DNA from: Cercophora sp. LCS_1
Taxonomy: Eukaryota; Ascomycota; Sordariomycetes; Sordariales; Lasiosphaeriaceae
Assembly (NCBI GenBank): GCA_036250225.1
Contig: JAPZLL010000017.1
Location: forward strand, 671,330-735,329
Reading direction: 5' to 3'
Length of the DNA stretch: 64,000 nucleotides
The translations under genes were made by a program, and so were the position numbers. Below are positions 50,678 to 62,249 of the stretch, one piece after another. The notes beneath the pieces were generated by a model. That model did not search any database. It had not been told where the DNA came from and was given only the letters and a program-made list of their open reading frames with translations. The first letter of the stretch is position 1. Every line of letters starts with the position of its first letter.

Positions 50678-51780
50678 ATGTCCGGGACGACGAGAATATG
50701 GATTGCGGCGATAGCGTTGGCATGCTTGGGTGCAGCGCAGACAAATTGTGGGGTGAGAGACCCAGGCCTTTGCCCTACCGCGAGGAGGTGGGAGATGATG
50801 GCCTCGCTAGGCCTAGGGGGAACTGACAGTTTTTGGCTGACATTAACACGTCCTAGGACATCTGCGAGCCCAAACTAATGTCAGCAATCAAATGTTCGAC
50901 CTTCGATTGCGTCTGCTACGCGTACGATGATCCCGAATACGTCGTCTGTATGCAATCAGAGTGTGGGAGGGGATACGACTGTGAGAACTCATTCCAGACA
51001 TAATGAGCGGCCTTGGAGGGGAAGATGTTGATATAAGATTCGTACAGCTGTCCGTCAGGGACAAGTCTTGGGCTGTGAAGCTTTTGGCGCCACATTGAGC
51101 CCCAGTCCTCCAGGTACGGCGATCACCACCACAGCCCCTGGGGTACTGCCCAGCGCCGTTTCCAAGACTCTGACTGTGAGTTCCAAAGCGTCAACGCGAA
51201 CGAGTCCAGAACAAACGAGCCCAACCACTACGTTGGGAAGCGGGAATGGGAGCGGGAGTGGGAGCGGGAGCGGCACTGGGAGCGGCACTGGGAGCGGCAG
51301 TGCGGGAGGCGGGAACACTCCAAGCGGTGGGACAACTTCGGCGGCAAACTCTAACCCGGAGCCTCCAAGTGAGCGACCCCTGATTTTGCTGTCTCCGCCC
51401 CGTGTAGCTGGAAACGGACGTTGCTGACAAATGGTACAGAGAGCGGCCTCAGCACCGGCGAGCTAATCGGCATCGTCATCGGTGGAGTCTCTGCTATTGC
51501 CACGATCATCGGAGTAGTGGTGACGATGAGGAAGAAAAACAAAGGACGGAAAGCCTCAGTCGCACCAGGAATGGGCGGCGCCTATCAGCCACTTGGCGTG
51601 CAGCAGGTTCCCATGGCTCCCAACAACTTTCAGAGGCCATTCCAACCCGTCCAGCAGCCGATCCAGCAACCTTTCTATCCTCACCCACAACCCATGCAGA
51701 TGCAGTACCCTCCTGGCCCACCTCCGAACTACAAAGAGTCCCTGAACAGACCAGGGGTGAGTTTCCATGTGCGATTATGA
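50678..51780 (+). CDS. CFEM-like single-pass membrane protein
   Basis: CDS join(50678..50752,50857..50980,51048..51368,51440..51780), 286 residues. Order: signal peptide (MSGTTRIWIAAIALACLGAA), an eight-cysteine CFEM-type domain (Cys in NCGDIC, IKC, DCVC, VVC, SEC and GCE), a Ser/Thr/Gly linker with a GSGSGS stretch, a transmembrane helix (LIGIVIGGVSAIATIIGVVV), stop-transfer RKKNKGRK, and a cytosolic Pro/Gln-rich tail. The last 10 residues may change if a further intron follows the GTGAGT near 51755. CFEM proteins bind haem or act as surface adhesion or signalling proteins in fungi. Surface location is inferred. Confidence 0.75.
51241..51300 (+). repeat. Hexamer minisatellite coding Gly-Ser repeats
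   Basis: GGGAGC/GGGAGT-type units encode the GSGSGSG linker of the CFEM protein. Length polymorphism is expected. Confidence 0.8.
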
Positions 51781-51970
51781 TGGAAGACTGGTGGGTCAAT
51801 TTACCTGAAGTTTCATACCGGTGAGCATGGAAGGGGAATGGCATGCAGTATACTGTTGTGTTGGAGTCGGGGTAAAGCATAGACAACGAGTAATTACTTG
51901 GAATGCGCACACGAATCACAAAGACGTTTTTCTTCTTTCGGCTTGGTGATCCCGCAGGCCATGCGCTACC

Positions 51971-54463
51971 TCATAAACTCCGCCTAACAAGGCGTTCAAC
52001 CCGTCTGACCTCATCCTCACTCGTCTTCTGCCCGGTCATCAGATACAAGACATTACCCAACACCCGACTGTGGACAGCCCCTTCTTTCTCGGAACCTCTG
52101 AGCAGAGTGGCTTGAAGACCCTTGGCAGCGTTGCTCTTGTATCCAGCAGAATCGCCAGCCCCACCCATGTGAATGGCTACGACAGACCCGAGAGCCCATG
52201 CCCCGTCGACACCCCCTTTTTGTTGCCATGACAGCCATTCAACAAACTCGGGGCTCCATACCGACCAGACCCGAGATCCCACCCCTGGATCCGACTGTCG
52301 GGGGTTGCCATGGGTAGCCCAATCCCAGTCTCCCTCCCGTTCCATCCTCTTGAGCTCCTTCAGACTATCAAGCGCCACTTGGCAGCCAACAGCGTGAGCA
52401 GTGTAGCTATGCCCGTGAAGAAGTGCATCGCTCTTGTCGTCGCTAAGGAACGCATTGAAAATGCTCTCTGATGCCAGTGTGGTGGAAAGCGGTAGCAGAC
52501 CGCCAGTTAGCAGCTTAGCATGGACTGAAATATCAGGGTCGACACCAAGGAACGACGCGGCGCTGAAACGACCAAGCCGGTAGAGTCCTGTGAAAACTTC
52601 GTCAAAAATGACTGGCAGACCGCTCCAGTCCAGCTCGCCAGTAGGAGTGTCATAACTTTGCTTTCCAGCAAATAGCTGCGGCGAGTCACGCACGGCCTTG
52701 ACTAGAGTTCGTTGGAACAATGGATCCCTGAAGCATCGTCAGTCGGTCGATGTCAGAGATCAGAACCAGGGACACTCACACCAAAACCATGCCGCCAGCC
52801 CCAAGCACAACAGGTTCCAGAATCAACGCACCAAACTTCCCACTCGAACCCTCTAGAAACCTTTTGATGTCTTTCTCATACCCTACCACCTCACCCCTTC
52901 CTTCCCGCACCTCAACATCGAACACCTCATCCAGCGTCCCGAACTCCCGTCCCGCAACCTTCCACAGACCCCTCTCACACCTAACCCCCGGCCCCTCCAA
53001 CCACCCACCCCGACCCCGGTACCACTCCACCTTCTCATTGAAAACCCCCGGCTCGCTACAGTCCATAGCCCCAATGGTATCCCCATGATAACTCCCCTTC
53101 AAGCCCAAAACACCCACCTCCTTTTCCGTCCAACGGTACCGTTGTCGCGAAGCTCGTAACGCCATTTTGATCGCGACTTCAACGGCTGTGCTCCCGTTAT
53201 CGGAGTAAAACACCCTCTTGAGACGGGGGTTTCGGAGTCCCGAAAGTAAGGTCTCTGCAAGGGAGAGGGCGGGCTCGTGGATCGTTTCGGCGAACATGAC
53301 GTGGCCGTAGCGGCCTGCTGCGTAGGCTGCTGAGAGGGCGAGGGAGGGATTTCCGTGGCCCAGGCCTTGGGTCCACCAGGATGCTGAGGCGTTGAAGAGG
53401 GGGCGGAGGAGGGTGTCCTCTCCTTTTGTGGTGGATGGCGTCTTGTCGAAAGTGTCAAAGTGGGAGTCTTTGGCTGAGTCGATGGCGGTTATGTCGGATG
53501 GAGCGAGATGTTTGTGTTGGGTGAAGGGGTACCAGATCGTTTCGGAGGCGGTGGTGGCCATTGTCTCGAGACGGGTGATGCGGCTGTTGTGAATATCAGA
53601 GAGGAGGGTCGGGATAGCGGAGAGGGACGGGAGGGTGGCGTTGTAGTATGTGGCCATGTTGTGCATGTCGGCTGAGGGAGTGGCTACCCGTGGTGGTGGG
53701 ATGGGCGCAGTTTGGACAGGGATGGAATGGTGCTCGCCGAAGTAGTCAGTGAGATAGAGGTAGTTTTGGTACCTGTCCTCGTGAAAGAGCAGCACTAGTT
53801 CAACGTCGTAGCCGCGGAGCTTCAGAGATTCAAAGGCCGAGATGGTTTGAGATATGCCACCCAGCTTTGCATCACCAACGAGAATGGCCGGGAGGCGAAG
53901 AGGTCGATAGAGGTCCGCTTGTGTGGTACGCGATGGGCCTGGAGAATGCACACCGCCGGCTGTCTCGACGAAGAGCCACGCTGGACTTGGTGAAGCTTGG
54001 CGTGTAGAAAAGCTGTGGATCTTGGAAACAATCTCTTTGTCTGACGGTGTTTCCTGTTCAGAGACCTGAGCTGCCAGATGTGGGCTAACAGCGAGATCGA
54101 ACTGGAATAACGTCTTGGCGTGAACGTCCGGGAAGAACTTGGGGACATGGCTAAGCGAGTCAGAGTCGTCCTAAAATCCTCCCTGTTGAGACTTCCTCAA
54201 TCCAAACATCTGACATCTCCGGTTAGCAGCCAGCGTCTGACACTAATTGGGCTCGCTCACTCACACCGATCATCAGCTTCATCCAATGGCCCGGTCGAAA
54301 CCGGCTTCAGAAAGGTCGTCTTCTCATTTGGCCGATATTTGCTGGTAAGTCCACACAGAATGGTGCTGAAGACGGTTTTGCCGACATCTGTGTTGGCGCC
54401 CCATATCTGGTACGCGCGCAATGAGCGATGCAGTAACGCCCCCAAATTTGGCGATACTGTCAT
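51971..54463 (-). CDS. bioDA: Bifunctional dethiobiotin synthetase / DAPA aminotransferase
   Basis: CDS complement(join(51971..52727,52780..54150,54267..54463)), 774 residues. The N-terminal BioD domain has the P-loop GANTDVGKTVFSTIL and, after the first intron, FQFDLAVSPHLAA and LFVETAGGVHSPGPS. The C-terminal BioA domain is a PLP class-III aminotransferase: WYPFTQHKHL, GLGHGNPSLALSAAYAAGRYGHVMF, FYSDNGSTAVEVAIKMA, SYHGDTIGAMDCS, GLPVIFDEVFTGLYRLG and KLLTGGLLPLS, whose Lys binds PLP. It converts KAPA to DAPA and then to dethiobiotin. Fusion of BioD and BioA is normal in filamentous fungi. It is divergent from bioF, with bioB just beyond. Confidence 0.92.
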
Positions 54464-54732
54464 TGTGAATGTGGTGTTGCGGTTTTTTCCGACCCTCCCA
54501 AATGTCCCACATGTCCCGCGGAGGTGAGTACCAGAAATTCGCAGGGTCGCAATGAGCGGTTAAAATGAGCAGGAGCGGGTTGACTCGGCATACAGACCCC
54601 TCGCCGAGGTCGGGACTGCCGAGAGATGTGGGACTGGTTCCATGTTGTGGATGTTTCCGAGTTGGGAGACATGGTTGCTCCTTCCAGGGAATCGCAATTG
54701 CTGTGGCTCGACGACAGTCAAATTTCGTCAAC
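54464..54732. promoter_or_regulatory. Shared divergent promoter bioDA / bioF
   Basis: 269 bp separates the two start codons, so the two transcripts share a short bidirectional promoter. Co-regulation is expected; no specific site is identified. Confidence 0.5.
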
Positions 54733-56121
54733 ATGTCGCAAGCCAAACGGCTGGATGCAACTCTTGCGCAGCACCTGGATCGCCGAAAGTCTCGCAGTCT
54801 ATTGCGCAGTTTAACTGTTGTACCCCCTGGCGCTGCAGATTTCTCATCCAACGCATATCTCTCGCTGTCCGCACAGCCAGTTGTCAAAGCTGCGTTTCTT
54901 TCGAGTTTGCGCGCCGCAGCGGATGCACCTCCATTTGCCAACCCATCGCCGCTTTTGGGCTCAGGAGGGTCTCGTTTGCTAGACGGGAATTCAACTCGCG
55001 CAGAAGCATTGGAACGAACTCTTGCAGCTTTTCATCATGCTCCAGCTAGCCTGCTGTTCAACTCGGCCATGGACGCCAATGTCGGCCTCTTTAGCTGCGT
55101 CCCGCAGCCAGGCGATGTGATTGTGTACGATGAGTTGGTTCACGCAAGCATCCACGATGGGATGCGTCTTAGCCGTGCAAGCGAGAGGATACCGTTTCAG
55201 CATAATTCAGTCTGGGGCACTGGAAAGATATCACAAGAGAGCACCGGACAGCCGAGGCCCCTAGAAACAGTTCTAGTTGGTCTTTTAGCGGGAGAGGACG
55301 GGCATTTCTTCCAGTCTGGCGAGAGAAATGTCTTCATTGCAGTTGAAGGTGTCTACAGCATGGATGGCGACGTGGTTCCCCTCAGGGAAGTCATGGATTG
55401 CGTTAATCGTCGTCTTCCACGAGGCAACGGGCTGGTCATTGTAGATGAGGCTCACTCGGTTGGCGTTTTTGGAGATCGAGGCCGGGGTCTTGTGTGCGAG
55501 CTTGGCCTCGAGGATCAGGTGTGGTCGAGAGTGTTGGGCTTTGGCAAAGCTATTGGATGCTCCGGAGGTATGCCCCACCCCCTCATCAACCGACCGGCAG
55601 ATTCTGACTTAGAAGGCCTTGTCCTCTGCTCTGAGGTCACACGGTCCTACCTCATCAACTACGCCCGCACTCTCATCTACACAACAGCCATGGCACTTCC
55701 GTCCTTGGTCAGCCTGGAGGTTGTGTATGACTTTCTGGCGAAAGGTGGAGCTGAGTCCCTGACCTTACATCTCAAAGACCTTGTGAAGCAAGCACACCGG
55801 TCATTACTTGCCGTTACCGAGAGACAACGTCCGCCACCCAACCTCCTGACCGTCAGCTTCTTGGAGCCAAGATCGCCCATTATCCCGGTTCTTACTGACC
55901 AACCTCGGAGCCTAGCAAGTTATTGCCAGAACCGAGGATACATGGTGCGCCCAATCGTCGCTCCAACCGTGCCGAAAGGAACTGAGAGGATACGAGTCTG
56001 CCTTCACGCAGCAAACACCACGCAGGAAGTGGCTGGGTTGGTCGCTGTGGTAGAGGACTGGGTGGTTTCGCGTATGGGCGAAGCAAAAGAGATCCAAGTT
56101 ATCTCAAAGCCAAAGATCTAG
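54733..56121 (+). CDS. bioF: 8-amino-7-oxononanoate synthase (KAPA synthase)
   Basis: Proposed CDS join(54733..55567,55613..56121), 447 residues. PLP-dependent alpha-oxoamine synthase marks: FSSNAYLSLSAQPVV, LGSGGSRLLDGNS, FNSAMDANVGLFSCVPQPGDVIVYDELVHASIHDG, VFIAVEGVYSMDGDVVPL, IVDEAHSVGVFGDRGRG and VLGFGKAIGCSG, whose Lys binds PLP. The intron 55568..55612 (45 nt, GTATGC..CTGACTTAG) is in frame and stop-free; the spliced join CSGEGLVLCSEVTRSYLINYAR fits the family better than the unspliced frame. It condenses pimeloyl thioester with alanine. It lies between bioDA and bioB and ends 18 bp from the convergent bioB gene. Confidence 0.9.
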   Translation: MSQAKRLDATLAQHLDRRKSRSLLRSLTVVPPGAADFSSNAYLSLSAQPVVKAAFLSSLRAAADAPPFANPSPLLGSGGSRLLDGNSTRAEALERTLAAFHHAPASLLFNSAMDANVGLFSCVPQPGDVIVYDELVHASIHDGMRLSRASERIPFQHNSVWGTGKISQESTGQPRPLETVLVGLLAGEDGHFFQSGERNVFIAVEGVYSMDGDVVPLREVMDCVNRRLPRGNGLVIVDEAHSVGVFGDRGRGLVCELGLEDQVWSRVLGFGKAIGCSGGMPHPLINRPADSDLEGLVLCSEVTRSYLINYARTLIYTTAMALPSLVSLEVVYDFLAKGGAESLTLHLKDLVKQAHRSLLAVTERQRPPPNLLTVSFLEPRSPIIPVLTDQPRSLASYCQNRGYMVRPIVAPTVPKGTERIRVCLHAANTTQEVAGLVAVVEDWVVSRMGEAKEIQVISKPKI

Positions 56122-56138
56122 CTACCACCGCAGAATGC

Positions 56139-57445
56139 TCAAAGCTCCTCAACAGCAGACACCTCTGTCTTCGCAAAGCTCTTCATGGGCGTCAATCCCC
56201 ACCGCTCAAACAACACCGCATCATCATCCCACCCATTGCACTCCGTCGTCAGCATCTTCTCCCCCGTGAAAACCGCATTTGCCCCCGCCATAAAACACAA
56301 CGCCTGCTGCTCCTCACTCATCGTCTTTCGTCCCGCCGCAATCCTGATGATCGTAGCGGGCATCACAATCCTCGCCGTCGCAATCGTCCTCAACATACTC
56401 GTAAACTCAACCGGTTTTCTCTCCCCCAACGGCGTCCCCTTGATCGGAACCAGCGCATTCACAGGGAAACTCTCCGGATGACTCGGCAGCGTCGAAGCAG
56501 TATGCAACAAGCCCACCCGGTCCTCATCCGTCTCGCCCAATCCCAGAATCCCACCACTGCACACATTGATCCCCGCATCCCTGACATGTCCCAGCGTGGC
56601 GAGCCGTTCGTCGTACGTCCGCGTCGAGATCACACTGGGGTAAAACTCCCGACTCGTGTCCAGATTGTGGTTGTACGCCGTCAGCCCCGCATCAGCGAGT
56701 TCCTTGGCCTGCGCGGCATCAATCATGCCGAGCGTCACGCACGCTTCCATGCCGAGGGCGCGCACGCCGGTGATCATCTCCTTGATGTTTTTCAGACTGT
56801 TGTTGCGGCCGCGCATGTCGCGCCAGGCGGCGCCCATGCAGAAACGCGTGCTGCCGTTGGCTTTGGCGATGCGGGCGGCTTCGAGGACCGAGGCGACGGT
56901 TTCGACGCGTTTGGCGACCAGGCCGGTGCCTTTTTGGTAGCGCGTCGATTGGGCGCAGTAGGAACAATCTTCGCTGCAACCGCCGGTTTTGATGTTCATG
57001 AGGGTGCAGAGTTGGACTTCGGAGGGGGCGTGGAAGCGGCGGTGGAGTTTGGCCTGTTTTTTTTTGGGAAAGGTTAAGACGAGGGGAGACAATGGGAAGG
57101 ACCTGAAGGGAGGAAGGTGCGTACCGCTTGGAAGGCCAGATTCATCAGGGGCTGGTGGAAGATTGCCGCTGTTTCCTCGCGCGTCCAGGTGTTTCGGGGG
57201 GCTGTTGCGGCGACGGCATCTTGGAGGACTTGCTTTGCCCACCGTTGGTGTTCGGCACTGCGCTCGTTGATGTTGACGTCGATGGAAGGAGGCGCTTCAG
57301 CAACGGTCGCGCTTGCCGCTGCTGTTGCGAGGTGTCGTTGGGAGCTGACGGCGATTAGCCGCCGGGCTCCGAGCATCGGAGAAACACCCCGCATCTGGAA
57401 TCGTGGCTGTTGTCGGAGGGCTTTGCACGAAGGCCGAGCCAACAT
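56139..57445 (-). CDS. bioB: Biotin synthase
   Basis: CDS complement(join(56139..57053,57125..57445)), 411 residues; intron 57054..57124 in phase 0. The Arg/Ser/Ala-rich N terminus (MLARPSCKALRQQPRF...RHLATAAAS) is a probable mitochondrial presequence. Radical-SAM core: TGGCSEDCSYCAQS gives the CxxxCxxC cluster site, followed by YNHNLDTSREFYPSVISTRTYDERL, CSGGILGLGETDEDRVGLL, NALVPIKGTPL and RIAAGRKTM, which includes the conserved Arg of the 2Fe-2S site. It inserts sulphur into dethiobiotin, in the mitochondrion by analogy with yeast. The start at 57445 was chosen because it begins the presequence. Confidence 0.93.
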
Positions 57446-58619
57446 TTGCGATGATTTCGCCTGCGATTGCAGATGGCAGATGGCAGATGGCAGGATGGTT
57501 GGCAAGCTTGTCGGATTACTTTTAGATGCTTTGTGATAGGCAGACGCTCGAAGCGTGTTGTTTCATCTGTCCTGATGCCATGCCGTTATTCTGCCCCCCC
57601 CGTGAGGATCCCCCAAAAACACCTCATGCATCACAAATTGGCGAGGTCGTATATTGGGTGGGGCATATCCGCTCAGCCGCGTTTCCTTTGATGTAATGCC
57701 GTGGACAACCGATTGTGACTGGAGTCCTTCTGTTTCGATTTTGCAATCGAGTTTGCAGCTTCATCGAGGTGAAAACTCCGATCGTTCGGTGTGCTGGTTT
57801 GTGTTGTATCGTGCACTAGGCAATAACCTGGGGGGTCGGTTGATTCTTGTCACACACAATTGGATCCAAAATTGTCCCGACCAAGTTTCCACGTTGCAAT
57901 GAGCAAGCCACAGTGGATCCTTCTGAAAACTGACAAACCTTATAATAGGTACCTGGTAATCCTCCTGGCAATCGCTATATCCCGTTCTAGAGTCCCGTCT
58001 TTCGTCCCCTAATTTAGAGCCTATGTCGGTCGACTGCACGATAACTCCATGGATTGTCTCGACCTTGAGTCTGAGACATTCACTCCGCTTTGATTGGGTA
58101 TCCCTTTGTTGGTGAGACCTCTTGGTTCCCTTGCGAGCTGAGGCGCAAAAACGTGACCAGCAACCCCGCACCGAGGCAAATTCCGTCAGGCAGCAGCAGA
58201 CAGGAACGCGCGGGTCCAATCCGGTCAGGACCCTTCAGCTGCCAACGCAGAATCGTTTGACTGGTTGGGTTACACCTCCATCGTTTGTCCCGGATTGCAG
58301 CGTCTGACGTATTAGCTCCCGGAAGTCGTTCCGAGTTCCGGGTTCTGGTGCGGTCACCCTATCGGCGCACGCCCGGCCGGAATGTCATGCATACTTGACG
58401 GCGAGTCAGGCCTTCTCTGCGCATCGTCCGCGCTCCTGTGAGACGGGAACATACAAGCCGCATATAAGTTACACCTTTCTTCCCGGAACGCCTCTTTTTT
58501 GGTTATCGTTCGCTACTTCCGACTTACCGCAGCATACTCCGTCTTGGACGCATAGATTTATCTCGTCGAGCTAACTCCTCACGACTCGCTTATCTCTGAT
58601 TCCTGACCGCCCCTTTTCC
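57446..58619. other. Intergenic, divergent promoter region
   Basis: About 1.2 kb with only short frames. TATAAG at about 58462 may serve the SRR1-domain gene. No RNA gene or repeat is recognised. Confidence 0.5.
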
Positions 58620-59872
58620 ATGGGGCCAGACCAAGGTCCCTTCGGGGCAAACGGCTTCCCGTTTGAGGACCCGTCGTCCGAAGATGACCATTTCGAGCAT
58701 GATGAGCGCAGGGCAGTAGCACTGGCGACCTTTACCAAAGAAGCCGACAAGCTCATCGAACTGTACCACGCGGGCACTCCCATATTCACCAAGTCTTCGA
58801 TCCTCGAGCTCGCCACCCAGCTTGAGGAACTCAACTCCGCTGGAGGGACATTACCCATCACCGCCACGGCCGTCGACGGCAAGAAACACAGCCTGGGCAT
58901 GATCAGTCGCGATCAGAAGCATGGTTCGAGGAAGGGATTCTTCTTCGCCTCGTGAGTGGCCCCTTCTCGTGCTCGAGACCATTGGCTAACAACCTTTACG
59001 AGATGGATAGGTCCGGCCCGCACATCGACTACCACACGATCGACGGGTTGACGGCCCTTAGAGATCAGGTCAGATACAGACGTGGCGGCAGCGCAATGGA
59101 CCTTGAGGAGCGGGTCAACCGAATGTATCGCTCGCTCACTGTCGCCCACCGGTCGGTTAATTGCGATCGTGACACCGGCAGGATCCTACCCCCGCGCCTG
59201 GGCCCACCCGTCGATGAAATCTTGGGGGCCTTTGAGAAGAAGAAGGCCGATTGGGAGGCCAGTGAGCGCAATAAGGAGCTGAAGACCATTCTGGCATCTG
59301 CCAAGATCCCTCGAGTCAAGAACATTGTCGCGCTCGCCTGCCACAGTCTGCGCCCGGACACCGTGCATTTCGAGAGCAGCGCCACGCAGCACGCCATTGT
59401 CTTAACCCTCAGGGACTTTTTCAACTCCATTCCTGGCGCTGACCCAGTCAAGTGCATCGCCCAGGATCCAGCCTATCTGGACGTCGACAAGCAGATCTTG
59501 GCAGCAGAAAATATCACCGTTGTTGATGACCCGCACGGATTTCTCCAGATCGACGACGAATCGGTGGTCTTTTCCGTTTCGCCCAACGTACCCGTCAAAG
59601 AGATCGTCGCCGACATTGCTCGGCCCGCGTTGATTATCTGGGACTACAATCCCCAACGGGAGCAGCCGGAATGGAGAGAGCAACGCATAAACTGGTGAGC
59701 CCATTCTCTTCCTGCATCTTGAACGTACTGGGGCTGTACTGATGGCTTGAATAGTACGGATCCTATTTTGCCTCACACCATCAACATGTTACGGGATCAC
59801 TATACCCAGACTAGGTTCGTCTGGGCTGCTGGGAAGATTCCTGTAAACATCTGTGTCCGGAAGTCAGGCTGA
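58620..59872 (+). CDS. SRR1-like domain protein
   Basis: CDS join(58620..58951,59011..59694,59755..59872), 377 residues. The N-terminal third is helical and charged. The SRR1-like domain follows: VKNIVALACHSL, SSATQHAIVLTLRDFF, CIAQDPAYLDVDKQILAAEN, ITVVDDPHGFLQIDDESVVF, and VSPNVPVKEIVADIARPALI, the clearest family block. Introns 58952..59010 and 59695..59754 have standard donors and CTAAC/CTTGAAT-type branch sites. SRR1 proteins act in circadian or haem-related regulation in plants and animals; fungal members are mostly uncharacterised. It has no clear functional link to the biotin genes on its left. Confidence 0.85.
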
Positions 59873-60216
59873 CGGATCTTGAACACGGTGGAGATCGCGG
59901 GTATTGGATGAGGAGTCATTCTGTGGGTGGTTCGGTTGCGTCGTGAAAGACGTTGGTCTGATCTTGGTTTCTCTCTGTGTCAGTATCCACTTATCTCAAA
60001 AAGGCTTGTTGTTTCCATTATTACGGTACTGGCAGTGTACGGTGCCGGGGAGGTTAGTTTTGAATGCATTTACTAGGAATTCGAAGCCCCGTTAGCGACC
60101 GTCAGACATGGAAGAGAACCAGTGATCAACTATCCAGGTTGGGACTGCATGACCGCAATCCAGCCAAGGTATGCTCGCCTTATTCAGAGGTATGAAGCCT
60201 GGTGGATATTTCAATC
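59873..60216. other. Convergent 3' intergenic region
   Basis: 344 bp between the ends of two convergent genes. Nothing else is seen. Confidence 0.5.
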
Positions 60217-61736
60217 TCAAAGCCGAGGCAGAGGTGAGACAATGGCCTGGATCCAAGGCATGCTGTACATCAAGACAACGACCAAGATGACCATAGGTAC
60301 GGCTACAGCCCAGAACACCCAGAAGAAGGCTTGTCCAGGCAAATACCCCTCTCCCATGCTCAGCACCCCCGCCACGGTTGTGATGGGCACGAAAAGCCCT
60401 GCAAGATACGTCAGCGTATTGACCTGCCTGGACTCTAGCGCCCCCTGCTGTGCTCCCAAGATGGAGCAAGCACCCAAGACAACAGGCAACAGGGAGTCAG
60501 CCCTATCGATCGAGAACCGGAACTGCTCAAGGATGGCAGCAAACTCGTCAACACCCGTTGTTTCCTTCCTGGCCCCTTTGTCTGTGCCGCACCACGTGTC
60601 CAAGGTTCCGGGCGGGTGACCCAGGGCGCGAAGATTGATGCGTACATGGTCGAGATACCACAGGGTGCGACGGCGCACGCGGTTGACGGCGCTTAGGGCT
60701 TCACGGAGCTTGATGACCTCCGCTCGAATCTTGTCGGCTGGCGCATCGACAGAGATTTTCTCAAAGTCGAACGTCAGGTACTCGTTGCTGGAGAGGATGC
60801 TGGCGGTCATCTCGAGAAGCGCCAGCCAGGATGGGGCGATGGACTTGGCGAGGAATGACTCTAACGCGTCCCGGGGGCTCTGGTTTACTGTCTCGATTTG
60901 AGGCTGAGTGGCTCTGTTGTTCCAATAGTCCATGACAACATCGAAGAGGCCGTCGTGTGACAGGGGCTCAATTCGGGGCTGGGTTTTCTGTTCGACGATA
61001 TCTGCACAATTGAGCGTAGGCATTGGCGCTATAAATGGGTTGCCCAGCGCTGGTGCGTCTACTAGCATGAGTCCTGACGTTAATTAGCACAAGCACTAGC
61101 TATGAGAAGTCTATGACCGTGCCTACCAAACCATGGTGCGGAACTGTCCGAGTCCGAGTCAACATAAAGCGAAGCGTTGCGAAGGATGGTGGCAACACTC
61201 TCTTCGCCTGGAAACGGCTTGATCGTGGCAACTTTCCGCCTAACGTTGGTCGCGTCAAGCGTCGGTGAGCCTCTGAAGAGGTCATAATACCTGAGCGCCA
61301 AACCAGTAGAACCGTCCCGGGATGAGGAGAGCGGCTGTAGCGGCAAGCGAGCTGACGCTCCCGGCGGGTCTCCCTTGAGCCGCACAGGGAGGTAGAGGTG
61401 CTTGAGAAAGAAGGTTGGATGGATGTTGAATCGGAAACCTAGGGCGTCCAGGTAAGCAGGCGACACGTCCTCGACGACGTAGAGCCGTCCGCAGACGACG
61501 GGTTCAGGACGTATGACACCATCGTGATGGTCTTTCCAGTAGGACCAGAGCTCGGCGAGGGACTCTATCTTCGTCTCTACCACGCTGGATTCTGTGAACT
61601 CGAGGACGGAAAGACGGGGAGCATGACAAGACGTTGGGTGTGCGGCAAAATCCAAGATGCGGCCCAGTGCGGGGAATCGGGTCCGGTTTGACGCGATCGT
61701 GCTCAGATATGGCTGTTCGAATTGAGCCATCTTCAA
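60217..61736 (-). CDS. CorA-like membrane protein
   Basis: CDS complement(join(60217..61073,61127..61736)), 488 residues; an in-frame Met six bases inside the start is equally possible. A large N-terminal cytosolic region is followed by helical segments (SWLALLEMTASILSSNEYL, LREALSAVNRVRRRTLWYLD) and the CorA-like end: GALESRQVNTLTYLAGLFVPITTVAGVLSMG, then FFWVFWAVAVPMVILVVVLMY and a short tail. The two C-terminal spans and the preceding long helix match CorA-type Mg transporters, but the GMN filter motif is not present; the loop reads SMGEGYLPG. Many fungal CorA-like proteins lack GMN and their role is unknown. Confidence 0.75.
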
Positions 61737-62249
61737 CGGCCACGGGTAAGAGTAAACAAGTTGGCGGTTCCGGTCGGATTCTCGTCACGGTTACCGGCAA
61801 GGCTGTGTGCGTCGTGGCGGTAGTGCGGGGTAATTAACAGAGCACATGTGCGTTCACGCTCAGCTGGGGCTGGAACCGCACCGCTGTGAGTAGTCAGTTG
61901 CAGGCTCTTGGCGCACACAACAGCAACCACATTTGAAGGCCTAGGAAATGTCAGTCATGACAGTATCTTTAATCTTGGATAGGACGTCGCCAAGAAGGAA
62001 AAATCCGGCGTGTTGACAAGAGGTAACTGGAAAGATCACCAAGCAACCAGGGGAAATGAAAGCTTGCAAGTGAACCACAGTGGTGAAGCAGGACTGTCTT
62101 TCCGTGATTCGTCGATTTCCGCCACTGAGGCGGTTAGTCAGCTCGAATCTGCTTGGGCGGGGATATCCAACGTCTTGTGCCGACGATTTCTTCACAATCT
62201 CACCCCAACCCAGCTTCCATCAGGTTTCCACCCTTGCACCAAATAAAAC
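61737..62249. other. Intergenic, divergent promoter region
   Basis: Between the CorA-like gene and the HET pseudogene, divergent. No supported gene. Confidence 0.5.
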
